From an uncultured Kiloniellaceae bacterium (lineage in GTDB: Bacteria > Pseudomonadota > Alphaproteobacteria > Kiloniellales > Kiloniellaceae): DNA of 64,000 nt. The position numbers were made by a program, and so were the translations under genes. Each line of letters starts with the position of its first letter. The first letter of the stretch is position 1. The stretch is taken from the NCBI GenBank assembly GCA_947493695.1, contig CANLSF010000002.1, forward strand, positions 1,240,001-1,304,000, read 5' to 3'. The notes beneath the pieces are model-generated. The model saw only the letters and a list, made by a program, of their open reading frames with translations. It was not told where the DNA came from and ran no database searches. This document shows, in pieces, positions 18,306 to 28,064 of this stretch.

Positions 18306-19199
18306 TCAGCTCTGTTTCGCGGATAGCACCGTTTCTGGTTGCGGATGATAGAGTTGAGAGTGCTCGGACGCGGCCCCGCCGTTGTCCGGCAGGATCAGGC
18401 GGTCAAGGCCGCCATACTGAACGCAGTCCTGAAAATCATGACCGCAGTCAGGCAGGATCGAGAGCTTGATCTCTGCTTGCAGGCCCCGGTCGCTCGCAGC
18501 CTGCTGCAACGCCATGCTCCACCGCCTGGCTCGCGTTACACGATCAACGCCCTGTTGCTGGTCAATTTCCGCGCTTTGACGTGTGTTGGGGTCAGAGACG
18601 CAGTCCTCTTCTCCAACGCAAATCTGGATCGGAATTTCCAGAAACTGCTGCAGACCCGCTGCAATGCGAGGGCCCCAGTGCCCGGCTTTTCCGCTTGTCT
18701 CATTCAAGCCGTATGGGAAAGCCGCGTTATCGGGGAAAGTGTACCAGCCCGCCGATGCGACGGTCAGGCGTGTCACCAGTTGCGGGTAAAGCATGGCGAA
18801 ACGATGTGCGAACTGTGCACCCCCCGAGTATCCACAGAGCTCAAAACTCCGGCTTTGCCAGGTACCTGCGAGACGCAGATCGGTCATCAGGTCGAGGAGT
18901 GCCAGATCGGCCCGTTTACCTCGTACGACCTGTTGATACGCGGGCCAGTTCACCTTGTCGAACAGCGGGGCGATGATCGGTCGCCCAAGTGCGGCCGCTC
19001 TCGGTGCCAACAGCTCAGCCTGCTGTTTCGCGCCACGCCGAATGCCGTGAACCGCAACGAGCGGCGAAGTTCCAGCCGACATATTCGAAGGGATGGCGAG
19101 CCAGCAGGCAAGGGCATCTTTGCCTTTTGCAGGCCGGTACAAAAGGGTGACCGTCTCGGAGGGCACGGATGCCGTAAGGTCGGATACAGGGTTTAACAT
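18306..19199 (-). CDS. Alpha/beta-hydrolase fold protein
   Basis: Predicted 297 aa from ATG 19199, preceded by AAGGACAAGG. The nucleophile elbow is GYSGGA with S125, the oxyanion region is VAVHGIRRG, the acid is probably in CVGEEDCVSD and the histidine in PDCGHDF. It looks like a cytosolic esterase or peptidase of the dienelactone-hydrolase/PhaZ-like type. It lies 13 bp after the hydroxylase gene and about 150 bp before the NTPase, all on the minus strand. Substrate not predictable. Confidence 0.8.
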   Translation of the reverse strand: MLNPVSDLTASVPSETVTLLYRPAKGKDALACWLAIPSNMSAGTSPLVAVHGIRRGAKQQAELLAPRAAALGRPIIAPLFDKVNWPAYQQVVRGKRADLALLDLMTDLRLAGTWQSRSFELCGYSGGAQFAHRFAMLYPQLVTRLTVASAGWYTFPDNAAFPYGLNETSGKAGHWGPRIAAGLQQFLEIPIQICVGEEDCVSDPNTRQSAEIDQQQGVDRVTRARRWSMALQQAASDRGLQAEIKLSILPDCGHDFQDCVQYGGLDRLILPDNGGAASEHSQLYHPQPETVLSAKQS

Positions 19200-19212
19200 T
19201 GCCTTGTCCTTT

Positions 19213-19785
19213 TCAGGCTGCGGTGCCGATGCCGCGTTCGGCGGCGGCCCTTGGTAACAGGTCAAAGATCATGTGAATCCGGTCCTGGTCGCCATCGTTG
19301 TAGGCTTCGTGGACCTCTTTATTGTCGAACCACCAAAGCTCGCCCTCCTGCATGCGGATCTCTTCGTCTCCCGACTTAAGCCAGGATCCGCTGGCAGATT
19401 TGAGAACCAGGTGATAGCGATTGCGAACCGCGTAGTATTCACCACGGTCAATGTGCGGGTAGACGCGCCGGCCCGCAGGCAGGCAGACAATCTTTCCGCG
19501 GCTCAAGAGGCTGTTTTCTGCTTTGGCCGTATCGCGCAGGAACTGGCAGGCAAGCGGATAGTTGGCCGAGCCGCTTGTCCAGCGGCTTTCATGAACATCG
19601 CTGCGTTTGCGCCCAGCGATTGCCGACTTGCGCAGGCCACGCAACGGGATCGCCTGCGCCTCGCGCTGCACCCTGATCTTGGTCTGGCGACCGGTTGACT
19701 GGTCCCACGCTCCCTCGACGGCAGCGATTTCATCGAGAAACGATTGGGTGTCGATGGCTGTTCTGATACGTCGGAAATACCGCAT
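19213..19785 (-). CDS. Aspartyl/asparaginyl beta-hydroxylase-like 2OG-Fe(II) dioxygenase
   Basis: A 190-aa protein whose C-terminal half matches the Asp/Asn beta-hydroxylase family. The iron site is H111-x-D113 (VYPHIDRG) with H159 (NKEVHEAYN), and R169 (DQDRIHMIFD) is placed to bind 2-oxoglutarate. GELWWFDN precedes the distal histidine as in the family. Such enzymes hydroxylate free amino acids or residues in peptides. It is the first gene of a five-gene minus-strand operon with a hydrolase, NTPase, ABC exporter and kinase. The gene-free 19786-20123 upstream presumably holds the promoter; I could not assign boxes there with confidence. Confidence 0.85.
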   Translation of the reverse strand: MRYFRRIRTAIDTQSFLDEIAAVEGAWDQSTGRQTKIRVQREAQAIPLRGLRKSAIAGRKRSDVHESRWTSGSANYPLACQFLRDTAKAENSLLSRGKIVCLPAGRRVYPHIDRGEYYAVRNRYHLVLKSASGSWLKSGDEEIRMQEGELWWFDNKEVHEAYNDGDQDRIHMIFDLLPRAAAERGIGTAA

Positions 19786-20123
19786 GTTGTCTCCTCGAAG
19801 CCTGATCGCTTTTCAGTGAAAAACGGGCATGAGCTTCTTCATTTTTTTAGAGAGCGATTCACGATCTTGACGCTTGTCGTCAAAGGTCGATCGTTCTCCA
19901 CGAGGTCGCAGGATCACGCCGCTCCTGCTCAGTTTCGGTAGTTGTATCCCGGTGGTTCTCCCAAAGAAGATCACCAGCTTGTATGTCGGCAGATAACACG
20001 ACTGACAGATCGGCAGTGTTACTAAATTGTTTTTTAACGGTAATTTTGGTTTTCGTTCATGCCTTCTTGCTCTGGCATTCACGATGGCTTCATCTGAATT
20101 TCATCTTTGGCTGGCTTCGCAGT

Positions 20124-20780
20124 TCAGTTGCTGCGGACCCATGCTTCTTCCAGACCCTTGCGCCTATGTACTTCGCGGTAGGCAATGGGACCCTCGCCGG
20201 GGGCATACCAGGTCGTCCGGACCCGGCGACTGTCGTCACATTTAACGATATACGCCGGTGTCGCAGCCCGTCCCTGACGTAAAACCTCTACCGCATCGGT
20301 AACCTTGCATTGGGTCGTGCGGCTGTAGCTGCGTCCTGTATGGGACACCGCGTTGCGTCGATAGCTGCCGACACTCCCGACCCGCAGCGGGTAAAGGGAG
20401 TCAAGAGCGTGAACTTTTGCCTGACCTGTATGCCAGTTTCCCGAGGTCCCGCAGTTCGACCAGCTATCAGATGGTGCGAACCAATCCCCGGCCCGCGTCC
20501 AGATGCATCCGTTTCCTTCACTCACGCGCACACCGTTTCCGTAAGCCTTAACGTTGTAGGTTTTGCGGTCGCCGGTTTCGAGATCCGTCACAGTCATGGA
20601 CGGAATCGCACCGACCGAGGGCCGTTTCACTGGTGCAATCGCTGCCGTTAAAGGCCGGGTCTCGGGACCGGGTGGAGCGAAGAGCGACGTGACGGAAGAC
20701 ATCGTCGGAATTTCAAAATCATCGGCGATTGAGCAAGCCGCGAGCGGTAAGACCATCAAGGGAACTAAAAGACATTTCAT
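20124..20780 (-). CDS. Putative lipoprotein, function unknown
   Basis: A 218-aa protein with a lipoprotein signal: MKCLLVPLMVLPLAAC, lipobox LAAC with C16. No known domain was recognised. The mature part has a threonine/serine/proline-rich linker and then a compact domain with scattered cysteines (NGCIW, WSNCGTS, TTQCKV, VKCDD) that may form two disulfides. It is divergent from the cytochrome gene at 21127. The interval 20781-21126 is AT-rich and probably holds both promoters. Confidence 0.7.
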   Translation of the reverse strand: MKCLLVPLMVLPLAACSIADDFEIPTMSSVTSLFAPPGPETRPLTAAIAPVKRPSVGAIPSMTVTDLETGDRKTYNVKAYGNGVRVSEGNGCIWTRAGDWFAPSDSWSNCGTSGNWHTGQAKVHALDSLYPLRVGSVGSYRRNAVSHTGRSYSRTTQCKVTDAVEVLRQGRAATPAYIVKCDDSRRVRTTWYAPGEGPIAYREVHRRKGLEEAWVRSN

Positions 20781-21126
20781 CGTTGTATCTCCTGTTTCGG
20801 GCCCCTCTCATCCGGGCCATTCAACAGAACAACGACTGCGACTGGAAATCCTTCCCGAAAAAAATGCCTTCAGTGTCGTTTTTTATTTTTAATGATGAAA
20901 ATCAGCAGCTTACAAAAAATTTCTTTTAATTTCGAAACTCAGAATCGTGCATTTTCTGGAAAAATCAGCAAAACGGAGTGCCGAGACTGACCCAGATTCA
21001 CGCAGTGCGGCTGGCGCCTGATGCATGTGACTTGCCAGATACAATGCACTAAGCTCGCCACATCGCTAACTTGCCCACGAAACTTTGAGAAACAGAGACT
21101 GTCGGCGCTGCGGGGGAAAACAATCA

Positions 21127-22545
21127 ATGACGAAGGCATGGCTCTGCCGGATCTTTACGCTGGGACTGACTGTTGCTGGAACAGCGGCCTGGGGCGAGGA
21201 GCTATGGGAAGAACGGGCACTGAAATCCCACGTCGATCAAACGCTCTATTCAGGCAAACTCGATACACAGACGCTCGAGGAACTGATTGGCCGGGGTGAA
21301 ACACTTTTCAAAGCGAAGTTCACAGCGCTGGACGGCGTCGGGCGTCCGATGGCCACACAGGCGATCATCCCGACGAAACGAAAGCGTCTGCAGGAGAAGC
21401 AGTTTCACCGTACGGCCGGTCTCGACGCAAACAGTTGCGCCAGTTGTCACAATGACCCGATTGTGGGTGGGGCCGGCGATTTCTCCGTGAACGTCTTTGT
21501 ATCTGAAGGTTTCGACAATGCGGACTTTGATACAACCGATCCGCAGTTTTCCAACGAGCGCAACACCAACCATTTGATGGGCGCAGGTCTGGTTGAGTTG
21601 CTGGCGCGCGAAATGACCGCGGACCTCCACGCAATCAGACGGGACACTCTGCGCGATGCCCGCCGCAGTGCCGAGCCTCAAACCCGCGAACTGGTCACAA
21701 AAGGCGTGGACTTCGGCAAGATCACAGCGAGCCCCGATGGCATTCTCGATCTTCGTGAAACCGAAGGTATCGACGATGACCTGGTCATTCGCCCCTTTGG
21801 CCAAAAGGGTGTTATGACTTCGCTCCGACAATTCACGATCAACGCGCTCAATCACCACCATGGCATGCAGGCCGAGGAACGCTTCGGCGCACGCTGGACC
21901 GGCGAGAACGATTTTGATGAGGATGGTGTCTCCGGTGAGATTACCGCCGGCGACATCTCTGCGCTGGTCGCCTGGCAGGCAACCCGCCCGCCGCCCGCTC
22001 AAAATAATCCGGATAACCCGGAATGGCGCGAAGCAGCGGCACAGGGGAATGAGCTGTTTGAGGCAATTGGCTGCAGCGGCTGTCATATCAAAGCCTTGCC
22101 GCTTGAGACACTGCTGTTTCAGGATCCGGGTCCGCTCGATGCCGCAGGGACACTCCGGCAAGGCGAGGCACAATCACCTTTGACCTATGACCTGGCGCTG
22201 CTCGCCTGGGCCAGGACTCTCCCTCGAAATGCGCAGAAACAGATCATGGTTCCCCTCTTCAGCGATCTGAAACGTCATTCCATGACCGACCGTCAGGTGG
22301 CGACGCTCGGGAATGAACTGCTGTCTCAACGGTTTGTGGAACGGAACGTTTTCCAGACCTCGGAACTTTGGGGCATAGGTTCAACCGCTCCCTACGGCCA
22401 CCGCGGCGATCTCTCGACACTCGACGAAGTGATCCGTGCTCACGGCGGCGAAGGCCGCGAAAGTCGAGACACTTACATCGCGCTTTCTGGCAACGAGAAA
22501 TCCGCGCTCATAGCATTTCTGAAAACACTGGTGATCCCTGAATGA
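21127..22545 (+). CDS. Di-haem cytochrome c oxidoreductase (DHOR/MauG-like)
   Basis: Predicted 472 aa from ATG 21127 (MTKAWLCRIF), with a signal peptide ending near AWG. Two c-type haem sites are visible: CASCH (C104-H108) and CSGCH (C316-H320). GIGSTAPYGHRGD and the C-terminal SALIAFLKTL are typical of the di-haem oxidoreductase ('thiol oxidoreductase', DHOR) family related to MauG and bacterial cytochrome c peroxidases. A periplasmic redox role is expected. It overlaps by 4 bp (ATGA) the following FG-GAP/ASPIC protein, implying a joint function. Confidence 0.88.
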   Translation: MTKAWLCRIFTLGLTVAGTAAWGEELWEERALKSHVDQTLYSGKLDTQTLEELIGRGETLFKAKFTALDGVGRPMATQAIIPTKRKRLQEKQFHRTAGLDANSCASCHNDPIVGGAGDFSVNVFVSEGFDNADFDTTDPQFSNERNTNHLMGAGLVELLAREMTADLHAIRRDTLRDARRSAEPQTRELVTKGVDFGKITASPDGILDLRETEGIDDDLVIRPFGQKGVMTSLRQFTINALNHHHGMQAEERFGARWTGENDFDEDGVSGEITAGDISALVAWQATRPPPAQNNPDNPEWREAAAQGNELFEAIGCSGCHIKALPLETLLFQDPGPLDAAGTLRQGEAQSPLTYDLALLAWARTLPRNAQKQIMVPLFSDLKRHSMTDRQVATLGNELLSQRFVERNVFQTSELWGIGSTAPYGHRGDLSTLDEVIRAHGGEGRESRDTYIALSGNEKSALIAFLKTLVIPE

Positions 22546-24197
22546 AGCATCCCCGTTTCCTTGCTGCACTTGCCTGTTGCCTCGGAGCAACAAACGCGAT
22601 GGCTGACACGGCAGGCAAATCCGTGACGCCGGCGCTGGACATTCCCGTGATGCAGGAACAAGCGGTAAAGGCCGGTATAGAGCACAGCTACAACGGACCC
22701 TGGGAGCATTTCGTCGGCGGCGGTATCGCGGCATTCGACTGCAACGGCGATCGTCTGCCTGACCTTGCGATCGCCGGTGGCAGCAGCACAGCGCAGCTGT
22801 ACGTTAACCGCAGCGCGCGCGGCGGCGCCCTCAAGTTCGAACTCAAGCCGGATGCCTTCAGTGAAAAGGTTTCATCCAAAGTTACGGGCTTCTATCCCAT
22901 CGACATCGACAACGACGGTCGTCCAGATCTCGTCACCCTGAGGGTCGGTGAAAACGCCATCCTCAAGGGTGGTCCCGATTGCAGCTTTACCAAGTCGAAC
23001 CGCGTATTCTCCTACGACGGTGGGCGCAACTGGACCACCGCTTTTGCCGCGACCTTCGAACCGGAACAAGCTTTCCCGACACTGGCCTTCGGCAATTATG
23101 TTGACCGCTCAGCCCCCGGCTCACCCTGGGGCACATGCCACGACAATGTGCTGCTCCGGCCCGACGGGAAAAGCAGGACGCCAAACTATGCGGAGAGTCA
23201 GGACTTATCCCCCGGATACTGTGCGCTCTCAATTCTCTTTACCGACTGGAACCGCTCCGGTGAACCGGCCCTGCGTCTCACCAACGACCGCCAGTATTAT
23301 CGCGGGGGCCAGGAACAGCTCTGGCGCCTGGAGGCAGGGCGTCCTGCCCGTCCCTATCGCGCCGCTGATGGGTGGAAGAGCGTCAAGATCTGGGGCATGG
23401 GTATTGCGGAGGCGGACCTGAATGCCGACGGCTTCCCGGAGTACGCCTTGAGCTCGATGGGTGACACGAAGCTGCAGACTCTTGACGAGGAGAGCGAGGA
23501 AGACCGTCCAACCTATCGCGACATTGCTTTTGAACGCGGCGCGACCGCGCACCGGCCCTACACCGGTGATGACCTTAAACCCTCCACGGGCTGGCACGTC
23601 GATTTTTCGGACTTCAACAACGATGGCCGCCTCGATCTCTTTGTTGCCAAAGGCAACGTGGAACAGATGCCGGATTTCGCAGCTTTTGATCCGGACAACC
23701 TATTGCTCGGTCAGTTCGATGGACGTTTCTACGAAGCCGGTATGCAGGCCGGTATCGCACTTGCGCGCCGGGGTCGGGGCGCAGCTGTTGCAGATTTCAA
23801 TGCAGATGGGTTGCTCGACCTGGCAGTCGTCAATCGGGAGGAACCCGTCAGCCTCTTCCGAAACAGAGGCGCGCGGGCCGACTTCGGCACGCGCCCCATG
23901 GGTAACTGGCTGCAGATCGAACTGCAGCAAGCAGGCGCAAACCGTGATGCAATCGGCGCGTCCGTCACCGTAAAGTCCGGCAATGAAACGCGTATCCGCA
24001 AAGTTCAGATCGGTGGCGGGCACGCGTCTGGAAAGCTCGGCTTTTTGCATGTGGGATTGGGCACTGCCGAGCGCGCCGAAATCCGTATCAAATGGCCCGA
24101 TGGCAGCTGGAGCGCGCCCTATCGTGTTTTTGCCAATAACTTCATCATCATCCGGCGCGACGATGAGATCGCCCGCTACTGGTATCCGCCGGAATAA
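22542..24197 (+). CDS. Secreted FG-GAP/VCBS-repeat protein with ASPIC/UnbV domain
   Basis: A 551-aa protein with a signal peptide (to about NAMA). It has at least five calcium-loop-like repeats of the form D-x-N/D-x-D-G (DCNGDRLPD, DIDNDGRPD, DLNADGFPE, DFNNDGRLD, DFNADGLLD), which build a beta-propeller. The last 110 residues are an ASPIC/UnbV domain (NWLQIELQ ... AIGASVTVKSG ... IKWPDGSW). This resembles CRTAC1-type proteins. It is translationally coupled to the di-haem enzyme and is probably its periplasmic partner or substrate-binding subunit. Confidence 0.88.
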   Translation: MKHPRFLAALACCLGATNAMADTAGKSVTPALDIPVMQEQAVKAGIEHSYNGPWEHFVGGGIAAFDCNGDRLPDLAIAGGSSTAQLYVNRSARGGALKFELKPDAFSEKVSSKVTGFYPIDIDNDGRPDLVTLRVGENAILKGGPDCSFTKSNRVFSYDGGRNWTTAFAATFEPEQAFPTLAFGNYVDRSAPGSPWGTCHDNVLLRPDGKSRTPNYAESQDLSPGYCALSILFTDWNRSGEPALRLTNDRQYYRGGQEQLWRLEAGRPARPYRAADGWKSVKIWGMGIAEADLNADGFPEYALSSMGDTKLQTLDEESEEDRPTYRDIAFERGATAHRPYTGDDLKPSTGWHVDFSDFNNDGRLDLFVAKGNVEQMPDFAAFDPDNLLLGQFDGRFYEAGMQAGIALARRGRGAAVADFNADGLLDLAVVNREEPVSLFRNRGARADFGTRPMGNWLQIELQQAGANRDAIGASVTVKSGNETRIRKVQIGGGHASGKLGFLHVGLGTAERAEIRIKWPDGSWSAPYRVFANNFIIIRRDDEIARYWYPPE

Positions 24198-24248
24198 CAC
24201 TCTCTTCAATCGACACAGATAGCCGGAACGCTCCTTCCCAAGAAAAAT

Positions 24249-24274
24249 CCCCCGCCAGACAACTCTGACGGGGG
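24249..24274 (-). terminator. Rho-independent terminator of the MmsA-like gene
   Basis: A GC-rich hairpin: CCCCCGCCA (24249-24257) pairs with TGACGGGGG (24266-24274) with one mismatch. On the minus strand it is followed by ATTTTTC. It lies about 90 bp downstream of the aldehyde dehydrogenase gene on the minus strand and also separates it from the convergent FG-GAP gene. Confidence 0.75.
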
Positions 24275-24365
24275 TAAGTGTGTAAGCTGTGTAATTCGGA
24301 TAAAGCGACCTGAGGACGCTTCATGTTCCCGAGCCCTATTGTCAGGACCGGGCGTGCAACGGAGA

Positions 24366-25868
<1,503 letters not shown>

Positions 25869-25979
25869 GCTTTCCTCCTGTATTTGGAGGCAAATCTATC
25901 GACTCAAGCAATCCACTGATATACACAATGAAGGTGATCTATTATTCATTTTTGGCCATAACATCGACTCTCCCTGGTA

Positions 25980-26876
25980 TTGATTGTGAATTGGGACGAC
26001 ACGAAGTACTTCCTTGCCGTGGCCCGCGCCGGCCAGATGCTTGGCGCGGCAACACGACTGGGCGTGAGTCAGGCCAAACTCAGCCGCAGGATCAATGCTT
26101 TAGAACAGGCGCTGGACAGTAAACTCTTTGACCGCAGCACCGGAGGCTGCGAGCTGACGGCGGATGGCACCGCCCTTCTGGAAATCGCCTCGCGGATTGA
26201 AAGCGAGTTCCTGAGTGCGCAGTCAGCGCTGAAGGGATCGGAAAGTGATGTTTCCGGAACAATCCGCATCGGTGCGCCCGACGGCTTCGGCATCGCATTT
26301 CTCTCGCCGCGCCTGCACAAGCTGACGGCGCGCTTTCCCGACCTTCAGATTCAATTGGTCCCCGCACCACGCAGTTTTTCTCTGTCCCAACGCGAAGCCG
26401 ACATCGCCGTGATGGTGGGACGCCCGATAAAGGGACGGCTGCGCGCGCGGAAGCTCACAGACTACAGTCTGGGCCTCTATGCGTCGCGGAGTTATCTCGA
26501 GCGTGTTGGTGCCCCGTTACAACTGACCGATCTGCACGATCATCAGTTGGTCAGTTACGTTGAAGACCTGATCTTTACACCTGAACTGAACTACACAACA
26601 GAGATTCTGCGCGGCTGGCATTCAAGCATTGAGATCTCCAGCGCGCTCGGTCAGTTCGAGGCCGTGAAATCGGGCGCGGGCATCGGTGTCCTGCATGACT
26701 TTATGGCGGCGCCCTGCCCCGATATGGTGCGTCTCTTTCCCGAAAAATCGCTGCAAAGAAGCTATTACACGGTCTGGCACGAAAGCATGACGAACACCAA
26801 ACGCATCGCGATCTTTGCACAATTCCTGGACGATCTGGTTCAAGCCGAACGCCAGATGTTCACACCAAAAAGCTAG
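25980..26876 (+). CDS. LysR-family transcriptional regulator
   Basis: A 298-aa regulator. The start is uncertain: TTG 25980 or GTG 25986, just ahead of NWDDTKYFLAVARAG. The winged helix (LGVSQAKLSRRINALEQAL) is followed by a periplasmic-binding-protein-like effector domain. It is divergent from mmsA with only about 110 bp between, the classic LysR arrangement, so mmsA is the likely target. It ends convergently with, and overlaps by 4 bp, the FAD oxidoreductase gene. Confidence 0.9.
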   Translation: MIVNWDDTKYFLAVARAGQMLGAATRLGVSQAKLSRRINALEQALDSKLFDRSTGGCELTADGTALLEIASRIESEFLSAQSALKGSESDVSGTIRIGAPDGFGIAFLSPRLHKLTARFPDLQIQLVPAPRSFSLSQREADIAVMVGRPIKGRLRARKLTDYSLGLYASRSYLERVGAPLQLTDLHDHQLVSYVEDLIFTPELNYTTEILRGWHSSIEISSALGQFEAVKSGAGIGVLHDFMAAPCPDMVRLFPEKSLQRSYYTVWHESMTNTKRIAIFAQFLDDLVQAERQMFTPKS

Positions 26877-27988
26877 ATCAGTTCCGCAACATATTCGGCA
26901 ATGGCGAGTGACGAGGTCAGGCCGGGAGACTCAATCCCGAAAAGCTGCACCAGGCCCGGCACGCCATGGGACTGCGGCCCCAGGATCATGAAGTCGGCCA
27001 GAGGCTCGCCCGGCGGCGTGATACGGGGGCGGATGCCACAGGTATCGGGCTGCAATGCCCCGTCGGGCAAGCCCGGCCAGTAGGTCCGCACCGCCTGCTC
27101 GAAAGCGCTCAAATCAGAAAGATCGTTGCTGTAATCCAGATCATAACCTTCCATGGGCCGCACGTCGGGACCGAAGGTCACCCGGCCTGCGGTGTCACGA
27201 ATATAGTGCACGCCCAGCGACGCCCCATCGGGCATGGGGTAGACCAGTCGTTCGAAGGGCGCCTTCCTGCCGGTAAGGGAAACGTATCGCCCCTTCACAA
27301 GGCACTGGGGGGGAATAAGTCCGGCATCGAACCCCTTCATCTCGCGCGCCACGTCCCAGCCACCATGTCCGGCGGCGTTGATCAGATGGTCGCAGGACAT
27401 CCGGGTGTTGGTAGCGTCCCCGACTGAGAGTTCAAACCCGTTATCGGTAACCGTGACCGCTTCCAGCGGAGAGTGGTAGGCGATAAAGGCACCTGAAGCC
27501 TCGGCCTCCCCCAGCAAGGCATTCATAAAGGAGGGCGCGTCGATAATGCCGGTCGAGGGAGAAAGAATAGCGGCGCAGCAAGCCAGCTCCGGCTCCCAAG
27601 TGATGGCGTCCTCTGCAGTGACGAACTTTAAGTCGGTAACACCGTTCTCATGGCCGCGATCATGGATGGCCTTTAGAGCTGCCGTCTGGTCGGGCGCTGT
27701 CGCCACAATCAGCTTTTCAATACGGTCGTGATCGATGTGGCGGGTCTGGCAGAAATTGTAGAGCCGTTTTTTACCTTCAACACAAAAGCGCGCCTTCAGC
27801 GAGCCCGGCGCATAGTACATTCCGGCATGAATAACCTGGGAATTGCGGGCACTGGTGTGATGTCCCCAGGCGTCCTCCGCTTCGAGGATCAGAACCTCAT
27901 GGCCCGCCCGCGCCAGCGTCCTCGCAATGGCGAGGCCGATAACGCCGCCGCCGACAACAACGCTTTGAACATGATACTCCGGTCGCAC
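26873..27988 (-). CDS. FAD-dependent oxidoreductase, L-2-hydroxyglutarate dehydrogenase-like
   Basis: A 371-aa flavoprotein of the DAO fold. The dinucleotide site is VVVGGGVIGLAIARTLAR near the N-terminus, followed by TSARNSQVIHAGMYY, the signature of L-2-hydroxyglutarate dehydrogenase/LhgO-like enzymes. A C-terminal GIESPGLTSSLAIAEYV closes the FAD site. It would oxidise a 2-hydroxy acid or related substrate with electrons passed to quinone. It lies about 76 bp downstream of a ThDP enzyme on the same strand, so the two may form one transcript. Substrate assignment is tentative. Confidence 0.8.
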   Translation of the reverse strand: MRPEYHVQSVVVGGGVIGLAIARTLARAGHEVLILEAEDAWGHHTSARNSQVIHAGMYYAPGSLKARFCVEGKKRLYNFCQTRHIDHDRIEKLIVATAPDQTAALKAIHDRGHENGVTDLKFVTAEDAITWEPELACCAAILSPSTGIIDAPSFMNALLGEAEASGAFIAYHSPLEAVTVTDNGFELSVGDATNTRMSCDHLINAAGHGGWDVAREMKGFDAGLIPPQCLVKGRYVSLTGRKAPFERLVYPMPDGASLGVHYIRDTAGRVTFGPDVRPMEGYDLDYSNDLSDLSAFEQAVRTYWPGLPDGALQPDTCGIRPRITPPGEPLADFMILGPQSHGVPGLVQLFGIESPGLTSSLAIAEYVAELI

Positions 27989-28064
27989 GCTTACCCCTCA
28001 TCAGGTCAAGAATCTGATCTGCAAGGGCGCAGCTTCGCTGCAGGAGACGGAAGACGCAAGTCCG

